This document shows positions 1 to 7,873 of a stretch of 11,093 nucleotides of DNA, piece after piece. The notes beneath the pieces are model-generated. The model was not told where the DNA came from. It was given only the letters and a program-made list of their open reading frames with translations, and made no database searches. This stretch comes from an uncultured Actinomycetes bacterium (lineage in GTDB: Bacteria > Actinomycetota > Actinomycetes > Nanopelagicales > Nanopelagicaceae): the NCBI GenBank assembly GCA_903898855.1, contig CAIUHB010000106.1, forward strand, positions 1 to 11,093, given 5' to 3'. Both the position numbers and the translations under genes were made by a program. Within the stretch, counting starts at the first letter, position 1. Every line of letters starts with the position of its first letter.

Positions 1-1
1 C

Positions 2-322
2 GTGAAATCAGAACTTCATTCTATCCAGAAGCTCATTTCAACTATCGAAGAGTCAATCGTCATGCCTGGGGATTTAGAGGGCAGAACTGACGCGGGTGAT
101 GAAAAAGTAACAATCACTTCCAGTCAGGCAGAAATACTTCGCCTACTCGCAGATGGACTTTCTAATTCATCAATCGCAGAAGCACGTGGAATCACCTTAC
201 GATCGACTGAAGCTTTAATCCAGCGCACCTTTATGGCACTTGGCGTAAATGGTGACCCAACAATCAACCCACGAGTCGTGGCAGTGCGAATGTGGCACCA
301 AGGAAAAGTTATAGTTAAGTAG
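2..322 (+). CDS. LuxR/NarL-type response regulator, C-terminal part (5' end outside window)
   Basis: The 106 visible residues hold a LuxR/NarL-type helix-turn-helix at about 36-103: the stretch TSSQAEILRLLADGLSNSSI (39-58) is the typical entry into the fold, and RSTEALIQRTFMALGV follows as the recognition helix and tail. Residues 1-20 resemble the last helix of a receiver domain running into a linker. The GTG at base 2 is therefore probably an internal valine codon, and the receiver domain with its phospho-aspartate lies upstream of the window. The product would be a DNA-binding transcription factor controlled by phosphorylation. The TAG stop is followed 2 bp later by the ATG of a membrane histidine-kinase-like protein, which is the usual arrangement of a cognate pair. 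A free-standing short LuxR-type regulator starting at the GTG is the alternative. The target genes are unknown. Confidence 0.75.
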   Translation: MKSELHSIQKLISTIEESIVMPGDLEGRTDAGDEKVTITSSQAEILRLLADGLSNSSIAEARGITLRSTEALIQRTFMALGVNGDPTINPRVVAVRMWHQGKVIVK

Positions 323-324
323 AT

Positions 325-2100
325 ATGCGAAAGCTAATTTCTGCGCTGGATGCAGATACTAAATACAGAGTAGATTTCTCGTTAGTTCCAATTGCAATTA
401 TTATCATCGAGATATCAGTGTTTATCACTCAATTCACTCGAGATATCTATGGTCAACTCAGCAAAATAGTTTTACTGAGAATCCTGCACACGCTCGCCAT
501 GTTGCTCATTTCTTACCTTGTAGCGCAAAACTTTAAAAAACTTCAAAAAGCGGAAGTCAATTACCGCACCATAGCGATAACCGGATTTCTCGTAATCGCA
601 ATTGGAGATGTGCTCCATGGACTTCTCGCATCACTCCTAGGAGTTGAATTAATTGGTGTCGCGCGCAGGTTTGGAATTATTCTGATTCAAGGTTGTATTT
701 GGTTTCCAGCTTTCATGATTGTTGTAGGAAATCGAAGTGAGATCATTCGAGGATTTAAAGAATACGAACAGCGCTTATTCATAGCCACACGCGCTCGAAG
801 CCGAACATCAAATGATTTCAAAGAGATGCAGAAGGCAGTTCAGGATCGAATTCACAGGGAGCTCTTCGCGGCCTGCCATAGATTGAAAAACTCAATAGTT
901 GACGGCCTAAATTCTGGTGGAAACCTCACCGAGAAGTACTTGGCGATACGCCCCCAACTGGTGGGCGAAGAACTTCGTAGACTCTCCCGAAATTTGGAAG
1001 TTTTTGAATCTAAACGAGGAATGAGAGCGCTTTTCAAGCGAGGCTACAAGAGTTTCTATCTCTGGCAACAGCAATTTCGGATCTTGTATCGGCTCACGAT
1101 CCTAAATACGCCAATGCGGCAAAGTACATACGCGTTAGTCCTTTTAGCGATAGTGACCCCACCTTATATTTATTTCTATTCAGTCAGTGAACTTCTTTTT
1201 GCTTTTCCCATTCTTATTATTTCCATTTACATCCTCACATTTTTGATTAAGAGTGTGCAGGAGAGGAATTCAGATAAAGTTTCGAGAAATCTCACGATTC
1301 TTATATTCATCACGGGCTTATTGCCATTTGCCATCAATTTACTTGGAGAGCGGATCCTTAAGCACACATGGCCCCATTTTCCAGTACTTATTACGGCGCT
1401 ATTTCTTCCACTTGCCTATTACCTATTTATGGTGGCCATGCAGGTTCTTAGGCCGAGTGCTCTAGATCTGGTTCGAAGCGAGGAGCTCATGGCTGGCGAA
1501 GTGCTGCAAGATGAAGTCACAAAGGTTGTAAATAACGAATTCTCACAAAATTTGTCACATCAATGGGCCATCTTTATTCATGGAAAAATCTTGACTCGTC
1601 TTGCTGCTACCTCACTCAAGCTTGAGAGCATCTCTCAATTAGGCGATGAGAAGTCATTTATGAATACGACTCAATCCTTAATTGATTTACTTGATGCACC
1701 AGATTTAGAGTTTGAAGAGCTTCCACTTGACCTTCAATCACAAGTTATTTCCCGGCTAAACCCATGGGTTGGACTTTTAGATATCGATCTTCACATTGAT
1801 GATGAGCTTAAGTTGATAGAGACTCCACAGGTTCGTGACCTAGGACAAGTAATTGAGGAGCTCATCTCCAACTCAATTCGCCATGGAAAATCAAAGAAAA
1901 TGGAGCTGAAGATTTATGCAGTTGGCGCCAATGATGTGGAAATCATGGCGAGTGATGATGCACTCTTGCTTCCACTAAAGGACGAAGAGAAAAGCGGATT
2001 GGGTACGCGAATCTTTAACCTTGCTTCAGATGGCCGCTGGAGCCTTAAACGTGAAGGGTCTTCGACGATATTTAGGTTGACCATGGGGATTAACTCTTAA
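325..2100 (+). CDS. Membrane histidine-kinase-like sensor with two 4-TM blocks
   Basis: This 591-residue protein has about eight predicted membrane helices in two blocks (roughly 19-37, 48-68, 82-105, 116-136, then 268-286, 289-310, 322-341, 352-374). A basic helical cytoplasmic segment (about 140-262) lies between them. The C-terminal cytoplasmic part has a helical segment with H412 and H419 (FIHGKILTRL), the likely dimerisation and phosphoacceptor region, then a HATPase-like domain. That domain shows an N-box (EELISNSIRHG, 511-521) and a G2-like SGLGTRIF (557-564). The D-box reads SDDALLL, lacking the usual Gly after the second Asp, so nucleotide binding may be altered. The response-regulator gene lies 2 bp upstream and translation is probably coupled, as no strong ribosome site is seen. 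The gene is visibly AT-richer than the rhamnose genes. The sensed signal is unknown; the kinase-like call is fairly sure, actual kinase activity is not. Confidence 0.75.
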   Translation: MRKLISALDADTKYRVDFSLVPIAIIIIEISVFITQFTRDIYGQLSKIVLLRILHTLAMLLISYLVAQNFKKLQKAEVNYRTIAITGFLVIAIGDVLHGLLASLLGVELIGVARRFGIILIQGCIWFPAFMIVVGNRSEIIRGFKEYEQRLFIATRARSRTSNDFKEMQKAVQDRIHRELFAACHRLKNSIVDGLNSGGNLTEKYLAIRPQLVGEELRRLSRNLEVFESKRGMRALFKRGYKSFYLWQQQFRILYRLTILNTPMRQSTYALVLLAIVTPPYIYFYSVSELLFAFPILIISIYILTFLIKSVQERNSDKVSRNLTILIFITGLLPFAINLLGERILKHTWPHFPVLITALFLPLAYYLFMVAMQVLRPSALDLVRSEELMAGEVLQDEVTKVVNNEFSQNLSHQWAIFIHGKILTRLAATSLKLESISQLGDEKSFMNTTQSLIDLLDAPDLEFEELPLDLQSQVISRLNPWVGLLDIDLHIDDELKLIETPQVRDLGQVIEELISNSIRHGKSKKMELKIYAVGANDVEIMASDDALLLPLKDEEKSGLGTRIFNLASDGRWSLKREGSSTIFRLTMGINS

Positions 2101-2105
2101 AAATC

Positions 2106-2197
2106 TGGCGGAGACGAAGAGATTTGAACTCTTGAAGGGTTTAACCCCTTACCTCGTTAGCAGTGAGGCGCACTCGACCGGGCTATGCGACGTCTCC
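2106..2197 (-). tRNA. tRNA-Ser(GCT)
   Basis: On the minus strand the sequence folds as a class II tRNA. It has a 7-bp acceptor stem GGAGACG/CGTCTCC, a D stem GCAT/GTGC, an anticodon loop CTGCTAA with anticodon GCT (reads AGC/AGU), a long variable arm AAGGG...CCCTT, a T arm AAGAG-TTCAAAT-CTCTT, discriminator G and an encoded CCA at 2106-2108. The long variable arm and discriminator G agree with serine identity. The innermost anticodon-stem pair is A-C rather than Watson-Crick. The gene points towards the sensor-kinase gene and ends 5 bp from its stop. A run of five T residues on the minus strand (2103-2099) begins just past the CCA and could serve transcript release. Confidence 0.96.
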
Positions 2198-2212
2198 AAG
2201 TGGTGGGGCGAG

Positions 2213-2241
2213 TTTACAGGATTGTCGGGACTAGATGCCAA
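2213..2241 (-). promoter_or_regulatory. Putative sigma-70-type promoter of tRNA-Ser
   Basis: On the minus strand, TTGGCA (2241-2236, 5 of 6 matches to the -35 consensus) is followed after 17 bp by TGTAAA (2218-2213, 4 of 6 matches to the -10 consensus). The tRNA 5' end lies 15 bp beyond, giving a leader of about 8 nt if transcription starts 7 nt after the -10. This would transcribe the tRNA separately from the upstream rhamnose operon, whose last stop codon is at 2248-2250. The call rests on consensus matching alone. Confidence 0.45.
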
Positions 2242-2247
2242 CCCCGG

Positions 2248-2880
2248 TTAATCAACCTGAATTCGGTAATCGGCCTTTGCTGCACTTTGCCCAACGATCT
2301 GAGCATTAGTCTCATCGCTCCCCTGAGCCCAAGCTGTGGCCGCTTCTCGAGATTTTCCATATTTCTCATGGCGTGAAATTAATCTTTCCAAGCGCAGGGA
2401 ATCATCAATCTCTACATACCAACTCTCATCCAAGTTAGGTCGCACTTCTTGCCATCCACCTGATTCGTGAAGCAGGTAATTTCCTTCAGTAATGATCAAT
2501 TTAGTCGAAACTTTTACAACCCCTTCGGCGGCAATCGATTCTTCAATCTCACGATGAAATATCGGATAGTAAATATCTTCATGTGAATTCTTAATACTGC
2601 GTAACAATTCGGCATAACCTCGGGCATCGAAGGTATCTGGTGCACCTTTGCGATCACGGCGACCCAATTCTTCTAAGACTTTATTACTTAGGTGGTAACC
2701 ATCCATCGGAACCAAGGCAGCGTCGCCTTTGGGTAAGTTCTCGAGAATTTTTTTCGCCAATGTTGATTTACCTGATCCGGGCTTTCCCACAATTCCAATA
2801 ATGATGCGATCTTTGGCCCCGGCTAATAAATCCTGCGCGCGCGCGATTGCCGTTTCGAGACTTAGAACGGGCTGGCTCAT
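2248..2880 (-). CDS. P-loop nucleoside/pantothenate-kinase-like protein (FrcK/uridine-kinase-like)
   Basis: This 210-residue P-loop kinase has a Walker A motif at 32-39 (GKPGSGKS), MDGYHL at 59-64, RKGAPDTFD at 77-85 and EGNYLL at 132-137. These mark the uridine kinase/phosphoribulokinase/pantothenate kinase superfamily, closest in style to the 'nucleoside/nucleotide kinase family' proteins such as FrcK, found beside sugar ABC operons. The natural substrate of that group is not settled. It is the last gene of the rhamnose operon, starting 18 bp after the rhaB stop, so it is probably co-transcribed and may phosphorylate a sugar or nucleoside-like metabolite. The ATG at 2880 is used; the ribosome site in front of it is weak. 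No membrane segment is seen. The family call is good, but the specific role is open because RhaB already covers the rhamnulokinase step. Confidence 0.85.
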   Translation of the reverse strand: MSQPVLSLETAIARAQDLLAGAKDRIIIGIVGKPGSGKSTLAKKILENLPKGDAALVPMDGYHLSNKVLEELGRRDRKGAPDTFDARGYAELLRSIKNSHEDIYYPIFHREIEESIAAEGVVKVSTKLIITEGNYLLHESGGWQEVRPNLDESWYVEIDDSLRLERLISRHEKYGKSREAATAWAQGSDETNAQIVGQSAAKADYRIQVD

Positions 2881-2898
2881 GGTCCGACTCTATAAGTA

Positions 2899-4296
2899 TT
2901 AGGGTTTAAATTCTTTAAGCTCAAACGAGTCTTTGATGACTTTGCGTAGGTGGCTTAGATCTGAAATTTCGCCAGCGATAATCGCTTGCATGCCCACGTT
3001 TCCTAAAAGGGTTGCTTCAACTGGGCCGGCACTTAATTCAAGGCCAGTAATGGAGGCGGTCAGTTGGTTGAGCAAATCATTAGCCGATCCCCCACCGACA
3101 ACTCGTATCTTTTTAAAGCTTCTCCCGGTGACTTCTTCGAGCTGGGCGATCACAGTCTTATAACTATGCGCCAAGCTTTCGTAAACGCAGCGAGCTATCT
3201 CGCCTTTGCTCTCTGGAATTGGCTGGTTATTCTGCGAAGCTAAATAAGTAATTCGCTCGACCATTTTTCCTGGGTGGATAAAGAGCGGATTATTTGGATC
3301 AATAATTGTTTTGTTATCCGCTACTTCCTGCGCCATATTTACTAATTCAGCTGCAGTAATGGACTCTCCGACTTCAGCCCATTCCCGAAGCAACTCAGAA
3401 ATAATCCACATACCTGAAACATTTTTAAGCAGGCGAACTTTTCCTTCAACGCCCAATTCGTTAGTGAGGTTATATTCCATCGCCTTAGCGGAAGTAATTG
3501 GTGCATCAATTTCGCAACCAACAAGCGACCAGGTGCCGCTGGAGATATAGAGCTCACTCGAACTATCCTCGATTGGAGCGCCGGCCACAGCAGATGCAGT
3601 GTCATGAGAACCGACTGCCACTACATCGATTCCATCGAGCGGGCCGAAATTCTGAATCTTTCCAATATGAGTGCGGGCTTCATGAAGTTTAGGGAATACC
3701 TCTTTAGGAAGATTGAGTTCTTCTATTAACTTCCAATCCCAAGTGCGTGATTTTGTGTCGAGCAGCTGGGTGGTGGAGGCGTTGCTGATTTCAGTGGAAA
3801 CTACTCCAGTGAGTTCGAAGTTAATTGCATCCGGCAACATAACCAATGTGTTTCCAGCACTAAGTTCGCCAGCGTCGCGAGCTGCAATCAGCTGGTAAAC
3901 GGTATTAAAGGGAAGGAATTGAATTCCAGTAGTGGAGTACAAAGCCTCGCGGCCGAAACTTTCGATAGCAATCTCCATGATTCCATCGGTGCGGTCATCG
4001 CGATAGGAATATGTAGGTGCCGTGATTTCGCCTTCAGAATTGAGAAGGATGTAATCCACTGCCCAGGTATCGACTGCGACGGAAGTTAAAGTGTATTTAG
4101 TTGCTGCTTGTTCAAGTCCAGTTCGAATTTCATTATTGAGAAAATCCCAATCCCAGAGCAATGATCCATCGATGGTTTCGATTGGTTTATTGGGAAAGCG
4201 ATGAATAATCTCAAAGGTGAGCTTGCCATCGTTAAGCGATCCAACGGCAACTCTGCCGCTGGATGCACCTAAATCAATGGCTGCGAAATGGGACAT
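2899..4296 (-). CDS. rhaB: Rhamnulokinase
   Basis: This 465-residue cytoplasmic FGGY-family sugar kinase phosphorylates L-rhamnulose to L-rhamnulose 1-phosphate with ATP. It has the N-terminal phosphate-1 motif DLGASSGR (8-15), the substrate-site stretch DTWAVD (76-81), GSHDTASAV (229-237) with D232 as the probable catalytic base, SGTWS (253-257), and the C-terminal adenosine-site motif GGGSAND (401-407). The length is close to known RhaB proteins, and the DLGASSGR plus GSHDTASAV combination separates it from xylulose and glycerol kinases. The ATG lies 2 bp after the TAG of the aldolase/dehydrogenase gene, so translation is probably coupled. It sits directly after the isomerase and aldolase genes, which fits the rhamnose pathway. 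A fuculokinase or related FGGY kinase is the less likely alternative. Confidence 0.95.
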   Translation of the reverse strand: MSHFAAIDLGASSGRVAVGSLNDGKLTFEIIHRFPNKPIETIDGSLLWDWDFLNNEIRTGLEQAATKYTLTSVAVDTWAVDYILLNSEGEITAPTYSYRDDRTDGIMEIAIESFGREALYSTTGIQFLPFNTVYQLIAARDAGELSAGNTLVMLPDAINFELTGVVSTEISNASTTQLLDTKSRTWDWKLIEELNLPKEVFPKLHEARTHIGKIQNFGPLDGIDVVAVGSHDTASAVAGAPIEDSSSELYISSGTWSLVGCEIDAPITSAKAMEYNLTNELGVEGKVRLLKNVSGMWIISELLREWAEVGESITAAELVNMAQEVADNKTIIDPNNPLFIHPGKMVERITYLASQNNQPIPESKGEIARCVYESLAHSYKTVIAQLEEVTGRSFKKIRVVGGGSANDLLNQLTASITGLELSAGPVEATLLGNVGMQAIIAGEISDLSHLRKVIKDSFELKEFKP

Positions 4297-4298
4297 TG

Positions 4299-6347
4299 CT
4301 ATCGCAAGAATGCTGCAGCTACGCCGCTATCTACTGGGATATGGAGTCCGGTAGTTAGTGGAAGATCGCCGCTAACCAGCGCGAAAGCAGCTGCGCCAAT
4401 ATGTTCTGGCAAAACCTCTAGCTTGAGAATTGAGCGTTGTGCGTAGTACTCGCCCAACTTCTCCTCTTCGATGCCGTATGCAGCGGCGCGTTGTGCACCC
4501 CAACCAGCGGCAAAGATTCCGGAGCCACGAACTACGCCATCTGGGTTGATTCCGTTGACGCGAATCTTGTGTTCGCCGAGTTCAGCGGCGAGCAAACGCA
4601 CCTGGTGAGCTTGATCAGCCTTGGTCGCTCCATAAGCAATATTGTTTGGTCCAGCAAAGACAGAGTTCTTGCTGGAGATATAAATAATGTTTCCACCCAT
4701 CTTCTGGTGAATCATTGCGCGGGCTGCTTCACGAGAGAAGAGGAATGAACCCTTCGCCATCACAGCATGTTGTAACTCCCAATCGGCAACAGATGTTTCG
4801 AGTAGTGGCTTGCTGATCGAGAGACCAGCGTTATTGACCAAGATATCTAGCCCACCGAAAGCAAGTGATGCCGCAGCTACTGCCGCAGAAACAGCTTGTT
4901 CATCGGTCACATCGACAGCAACGGCAATCGCCTTATCGGCACCGCCCCATTCGGCTGCGAGTGCTTTTGCGCCTTCAAAGTCGCGGTCAGCAATGACCAC
5001 ACATGCGCCCTCTTGTAGGTAGCGATGTGCGATTGCTTTTCCGATACCGGAAGCTCCACCAGTGACGAGTGCTACTTGGCCTTGCAATTTCTTTGGTGCT
5101 GGCATGCGACGAAGCTTTGCCTCTTCCAATTCCCAGTACTCAATATTGAATTTCTCGGCTTCGCTAATTGGCGCATAGGTAGAGATTGCTTCAGCGCCGC
5201 GCATTACGTTGATGGCGTTGATGTAGAACTCGCCGGCTACGCGGGCGGTCTGCTTATCTTTGCCATAACTAAACATTCCAATTCCAGGAACGAGAATGAT
5301 GGCTGGATCGCTGCCGCGCATCGCTGGGCTATCTGGCTTTGCATGGCGGTTGTAATAATCTGAGTAAGTCTTGCGATACTGCTCATGAAGTTCGTTTACG
5401 CGAGCGACAACTTCTTCAAAAGGTGCATCTGGCGCTGTATCTAGCACCATTGGTGAAACCTTGGTGCGCAAGAAGTGATCTGGGCAGGATGTGCCGAGAG
5501 CGGCTAAGCGGCCAAGTGCATCGTGCGAGATGAAATCCAGGACAACATCAGTATCGCTAAAGTGCCCAACCATTCGCGCATCTTTTGAGGCAACGCCGCG
5601 AAGAAGCGGAGCAAGTTGTGCAGCGCGCGCATGACGTGCTTCGGTTGGCATCGCTTTAAATTTCGCTACTTCAGCCCCGAAAGGATCTTTCTTACCCTTT
5701 GCCTTAATAAATTCTTCAGCTTTCTTGATTGCATCAAGCGAACGCTTCTCGCACTCATCTGATGTATCGGCCCAGGTAGTTAATCCATGTCCACCAAGGA
5801 TGCATCCCTTTGCCTTTGGATTTTCGGAAGCAATTTTTGCAATATCTAATCCGAGTTGGAATCCAGGACGGCGCCAATCTACCCAGAGAATTTCATCGCC
5901 GAAACATTCCTTGGTTAATTTTTCGCCATCCACGCTTGTTGCAAATGCGATGATGGAATCTGGATGCAGATGGTCCACGTGGTCGTATTCAACGAGTCCA
6001 TGCATGGAGGTATCAATACTTGGCGCTGCTCCGCCCTTTCCATATAAGCAGTAATCAAAGAGAGCGACCATTTCATCTTCACGGTCCACACCAGGATAGA
6101 CCTTCTTCAAAGAATGAATCTTGTCGGTGTAAAGAATGGCTAAGCCACTCTCTTTGAGCGTACCTAGGTCCCCTCCAGACCCCTTCACAAAAGTTAGAGA
6201 TGCTTTTTCACCTGATACTGGATCGATGATTTCACCTTTTGCAGATGTATTACCGCCGGCATAGTTGGTAACTTTTGGGTCAGAACCCAAACGATTTGAA
6301 CGAGCAACGAGTTGCCCTACTGCAGGTGTTAGATCTGAGATTCCCAA
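4299..6347 (-). CDS. rhaEW: Bifunctional rhamnulose-1-phosphate aldolase / short-chain dehydrogenase
   Basis: This 682-residue fusion has an N-terminal class II aldolase/adducin-type domain (about 1-400): NYAGGNTSAKG at 28-38, HLHPD at 126-130 with H126 and H128 as likely metal ligands, and GGHG with H187. A short linker leads to a C-terminal NAD(P)-binding short-chain dehydrogenase (about 422-682) with TGGASGIG at 429-436, NNAG at 505-508, S558/S559, and the Y572-x3-K576 catalytic pair. Characterised relatives (RhaEW; B. subtilis YuxG type) cleave L-rhamnulose 1-phosphate to DHAP and L-lactaldehyde and oxidise the aldehyde to L-lactate; the dehydrogenase role here is inferred from them. The start is TTG, 1 bp after the rhaI stop, with a GGGG stretch about 8-11 nt upstream as a possible ribosome site. 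The N-terminus then aligns in style with the family, which begins shortly before the ARSNRLG motif. Confidence 0.94.
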   Translation of the reverse strand: MGISDLTPAVGQLVARSNRLGSDPKVTNYAGGNTSAKGEIIDPVSGEKASLTFVKGSGGDLGTLKESGLAILYTDKIHSLKKVYPGVDREDEMVALFDYCLYGKGGAAPSIDTSMHGLVEYDHVDHLHPDSIIAFATSVDGEKLTKECFGDEILWVDWRRPGFQLGLDIAKIASENPKAKGCILGGHGLTTWADTSDECEKRSLDAIKKAEEFIKAKGKKDPFGAEVAKFKAMPTEARHARAAQLAPLLRGVASKDARMVGHFSDTDVVLDFISHDALGRLAALGTSCPDHFLRTKVSPMVLDTAPDAPFEEVVARVNELHEQYRKTYSDYYNRHAKPDSPAMRGSDPAIILVPGIGMFSYGKDKQTARVAGEFYINAINVMRGAEAISTYAPISEAEKFNIEYWELEEAKLRRMPAPKKLQGQVALVTGGASGIGKAIAHRYLQEGACVVIADRDFEGAKALAAEWGGADKAIAVAVDVTDEQAVSAAVAAASLAFGGLDILVNNAGLSISKPLLETSVADWELQHAVMAKGSFLFSREAARAMIHQKMGGNIIYISSKNSVFAGPNNIAYGATKADQAHQVRLLAAELGEHKIRVNGINPDGVVRGSGIFAAGWGAQRAAAYGIEEEKLGEYYAQRSILKLEVLPEHIGAAAFALVSGDLPLTTGLHIPVDSGVAAAFLR

Positions 6348-6348
6348 T

Positions 6349-7515
6349 TTATGCGCCCCAACCAGCTTGATTGCCGCCGACTCGCTCCGTTGCGATCTTT
6401 GCTAGATAACCTGACTTCTTAAATGCGCCCATTGGGTCGCCATCTAATCCTTGTTCTTGGCGAAGTTCGACCAACAGTGGGCGAACATCGGTGTTGTATG
6501 CATCCATCAATACTGAGTTAGCTTCAAGCACATCGCCAGATTGCTGTGCTGCCTTTAGCGCGCTTTGATCGACAATTAGCGCCTTCGCTACTGACTCTTG
6601 CACGTTAAGGATGGAGCGAATCTGACCTGGAACCTTTGCCTCAATATTGTGGCATTGATCAAGTACATATGAGACCGGAGTGCCTTCGGCAAATCCGCCA
6701 TTGATATTTACTTCATGCATAATTCTAAAGAGCTGGAATGGATCTGCAGCTCCAACAATTAAATCATCATCAGCATAGAAACGTGAATTAAAGTCAAAAG
6801 CGCCAAGCTTCTTTGCGCGAAGCAAGACGGCAACGATGTATTCAATGTTGGTACCTGGAGCATGGTGGCCAGTATCAACGCAGACCATTGCGCGCTCACC
6901 GAGTTGTAGACAGTGGGCAAAGGATGTTCCCCAGTCAGGAACATCTGTGTGATAGAAAGCTGGTTCGAAGAACTTGTATTCCAGCAACATACGTTGGTTG
7001 CCAGAGAGATGCTTGTAAACCTCAGCGAGCGATTCCGCTAAACGATTTTGGCGATCCGCGATGTTGTCTTGTCCTGGATAGTTTGTGCCATCGGCAAACC
7101 ACAACTTCAAATCTTGCACACCAGTGATGTTCATGATTTCGATGCAGTCGATTAAGTGGGCGACTGCCTTCTTGCGCACCTTTGGATCTGGATTACAGAC
7201 GCTACCGAGCTTGTAATCATCATCTTGGAAAGTATTGGAGTTAATGGTTCCGAGCTTTACGCCGAGATCACTCGCATGCTTTGCCAGCTTGCTGTAATCC
7301 TCAACTTTGTCCCATGGAATATGAAGCGCCACGGTTGGAGCAGCGCCGGTGAACTTATGTACCTGGGCGGCATCTTCAATCTTTTCAAATGGATCACGCG
7401 GAACGCCAGGTTGTCCGAAAACTTTAAAGCGAGTACCGGAATTACCGTAAGCCCAAGATGGGGTCTCAATCTTGAGGCGCTTTAGTACTTCCTTGGCCTT
7501 TGCTTTATCTGACAT
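6349..7515 (-). CDS. rhaI: L-rhamnose isomerase (RhaI type)
   Basis: This 388-residue TIM-barrel, metal-dependent aldose-ketose isomerase converts L-rhamnose to L-rhamnulose. It belongs to the shorter RhaI class (Rhizobium/Pseudomonas stutzeri type) rather than E. coli RhaA. Visible active-site stretches are ALHIPWD (H65), LKLWFADGTNYPGQ (W139), LLEYKFFEPAF (E179, K181), VDTGHHAPG (D214, H217), YADDDL (D249, D251) and LDQCHNIE (D286). With a constant offset of about 40 these match the recalled metal and catalytic residues of the P. stutzeri enzyme. At the position of its ligand His281 this protein has D241 (AFDFNSR). The start is ATG at 7515, with AAGGAG 7 nt upstream. It lies 34 bp after rhaM and 1 bp before the aldolase gene. 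Confidence 0.93.
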   Translation of the reverse strand: MSDKAKAKEVLKRLKIETPSWAYGNSGTRFKVFGQPGVPRDPFEKIEDAAQVHKFTGAAPTVALHIPWDKVEDYSKLAKHASDLGVKLGTINSNTFQDDDYKLGSVCNPDPKVRKKAVAHLIDCIEIMNITGVQDLKLWFADGTNYPGQDNIADRQNRLAESLAEVYKHLSGNQRMLLEYKFFEPAFYHTDVPDWGTSFAHCLQLGERAMVCVDTGHHAPGTNIEYIVAVLLRAKKLGAFDFNSRFYADDDLIVGAADPFQLFRIMHEVNINGGFAEGTPVSYVLDQCHNIEAKVPGQIRSILNVQESVAKALIVDQSALKAAQQSGDVLEANSVLMDAYNTDVRPLLVELRQEQGLDGDPMGAFKKSGYLAKIATERVGGNQAGWGA

Positions 7516-7549
7516 CGTCGTGCTCCTTAAGTGGGGTTATGAATTAAAA

Positions 7550-7873
7550 CTAAGCGAGGTAAAAAATCTCTTGTAAACTTAGGAAGCCCTCATCGGGGGC
7601 TTGTCCATCTAACGCTTCGAAAAATGGCGCCATCTCTGATTGCCACTTGGCATTTACTTCTCGCGCAGCCATTCCGGCTTTTGCGGCTTCAAGATCTGGG
7701 GTTTCCAGATATCCGATTAGTAATCCATCGGCGGGATCGAGGAAGAGTGAATAGTTGGTCCAACCAGTCTCGCGCAGCGCTTGCAACATATCTGGCCAAA
7801 CTTCTTGATGACGGCGTACATACTCATCTAGGTGTTCTTTTCGAACTTGTAGCCGAAAACAGACTCGTTCCAC
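7550..7873 (-). CDS. rhaM: L-rhamnose mutarotase
   Basis: This 107-residue protein of the RhaM/RhaU family (E. coli RhaM is 104 residues) interconverts the alpha and beta anomers of L-rhamnose, supplying the form the isomerase uses. From the GTG at 7873 the residues Y18, H22 (RRHQEVWP), Y41 and W77 fall at the same numbers as the active-site residues of E. coli RhaM, and the C-terminus LQEIFYLA is the family ending. A longer reading from a GTG at 7897 would put the ribosome site AAGGAGG inside the coding sequence. That site lies 8 nt before the 7873 GTG, so 7873 is preferred. It is the first catabolic gene after the rhaS hairpins and lies 34 bp before rhaI. Confidence 0.95.
   Translation of the reverse strand: MERVCFRLQVRKEHLDEYVRRHQEVWPDMLQALRETGWTNYSLFLDPADGLLIGYLETPDLEAAKAGMAAREVNAKWQSEMAPFFEALDGQAPDEGFLSLQEIFYLA

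Noticed and set aside
2106..2197. tRNA-Ser as an integration site for a mobile element
   Set aside because: No integrase, transposase or second copy of the tRNA 3' end is seen in the window; the flanking genes look like ordinary chromosome.
2226..2246. Imperfect hairpin just after the last operon gene, possible terminator
   Set aside because: The 8-bp stem includes three G-T wobbles and no T run follows on the minus strand; it also overlaps the likely tRNA -35 element.
3342..3605. Open frames overlapping rhaB, such as the 87-codon one here
   Set aside because: They run within a well-recognised kinase gene, lack family features, and look like out-of-frame shadows.
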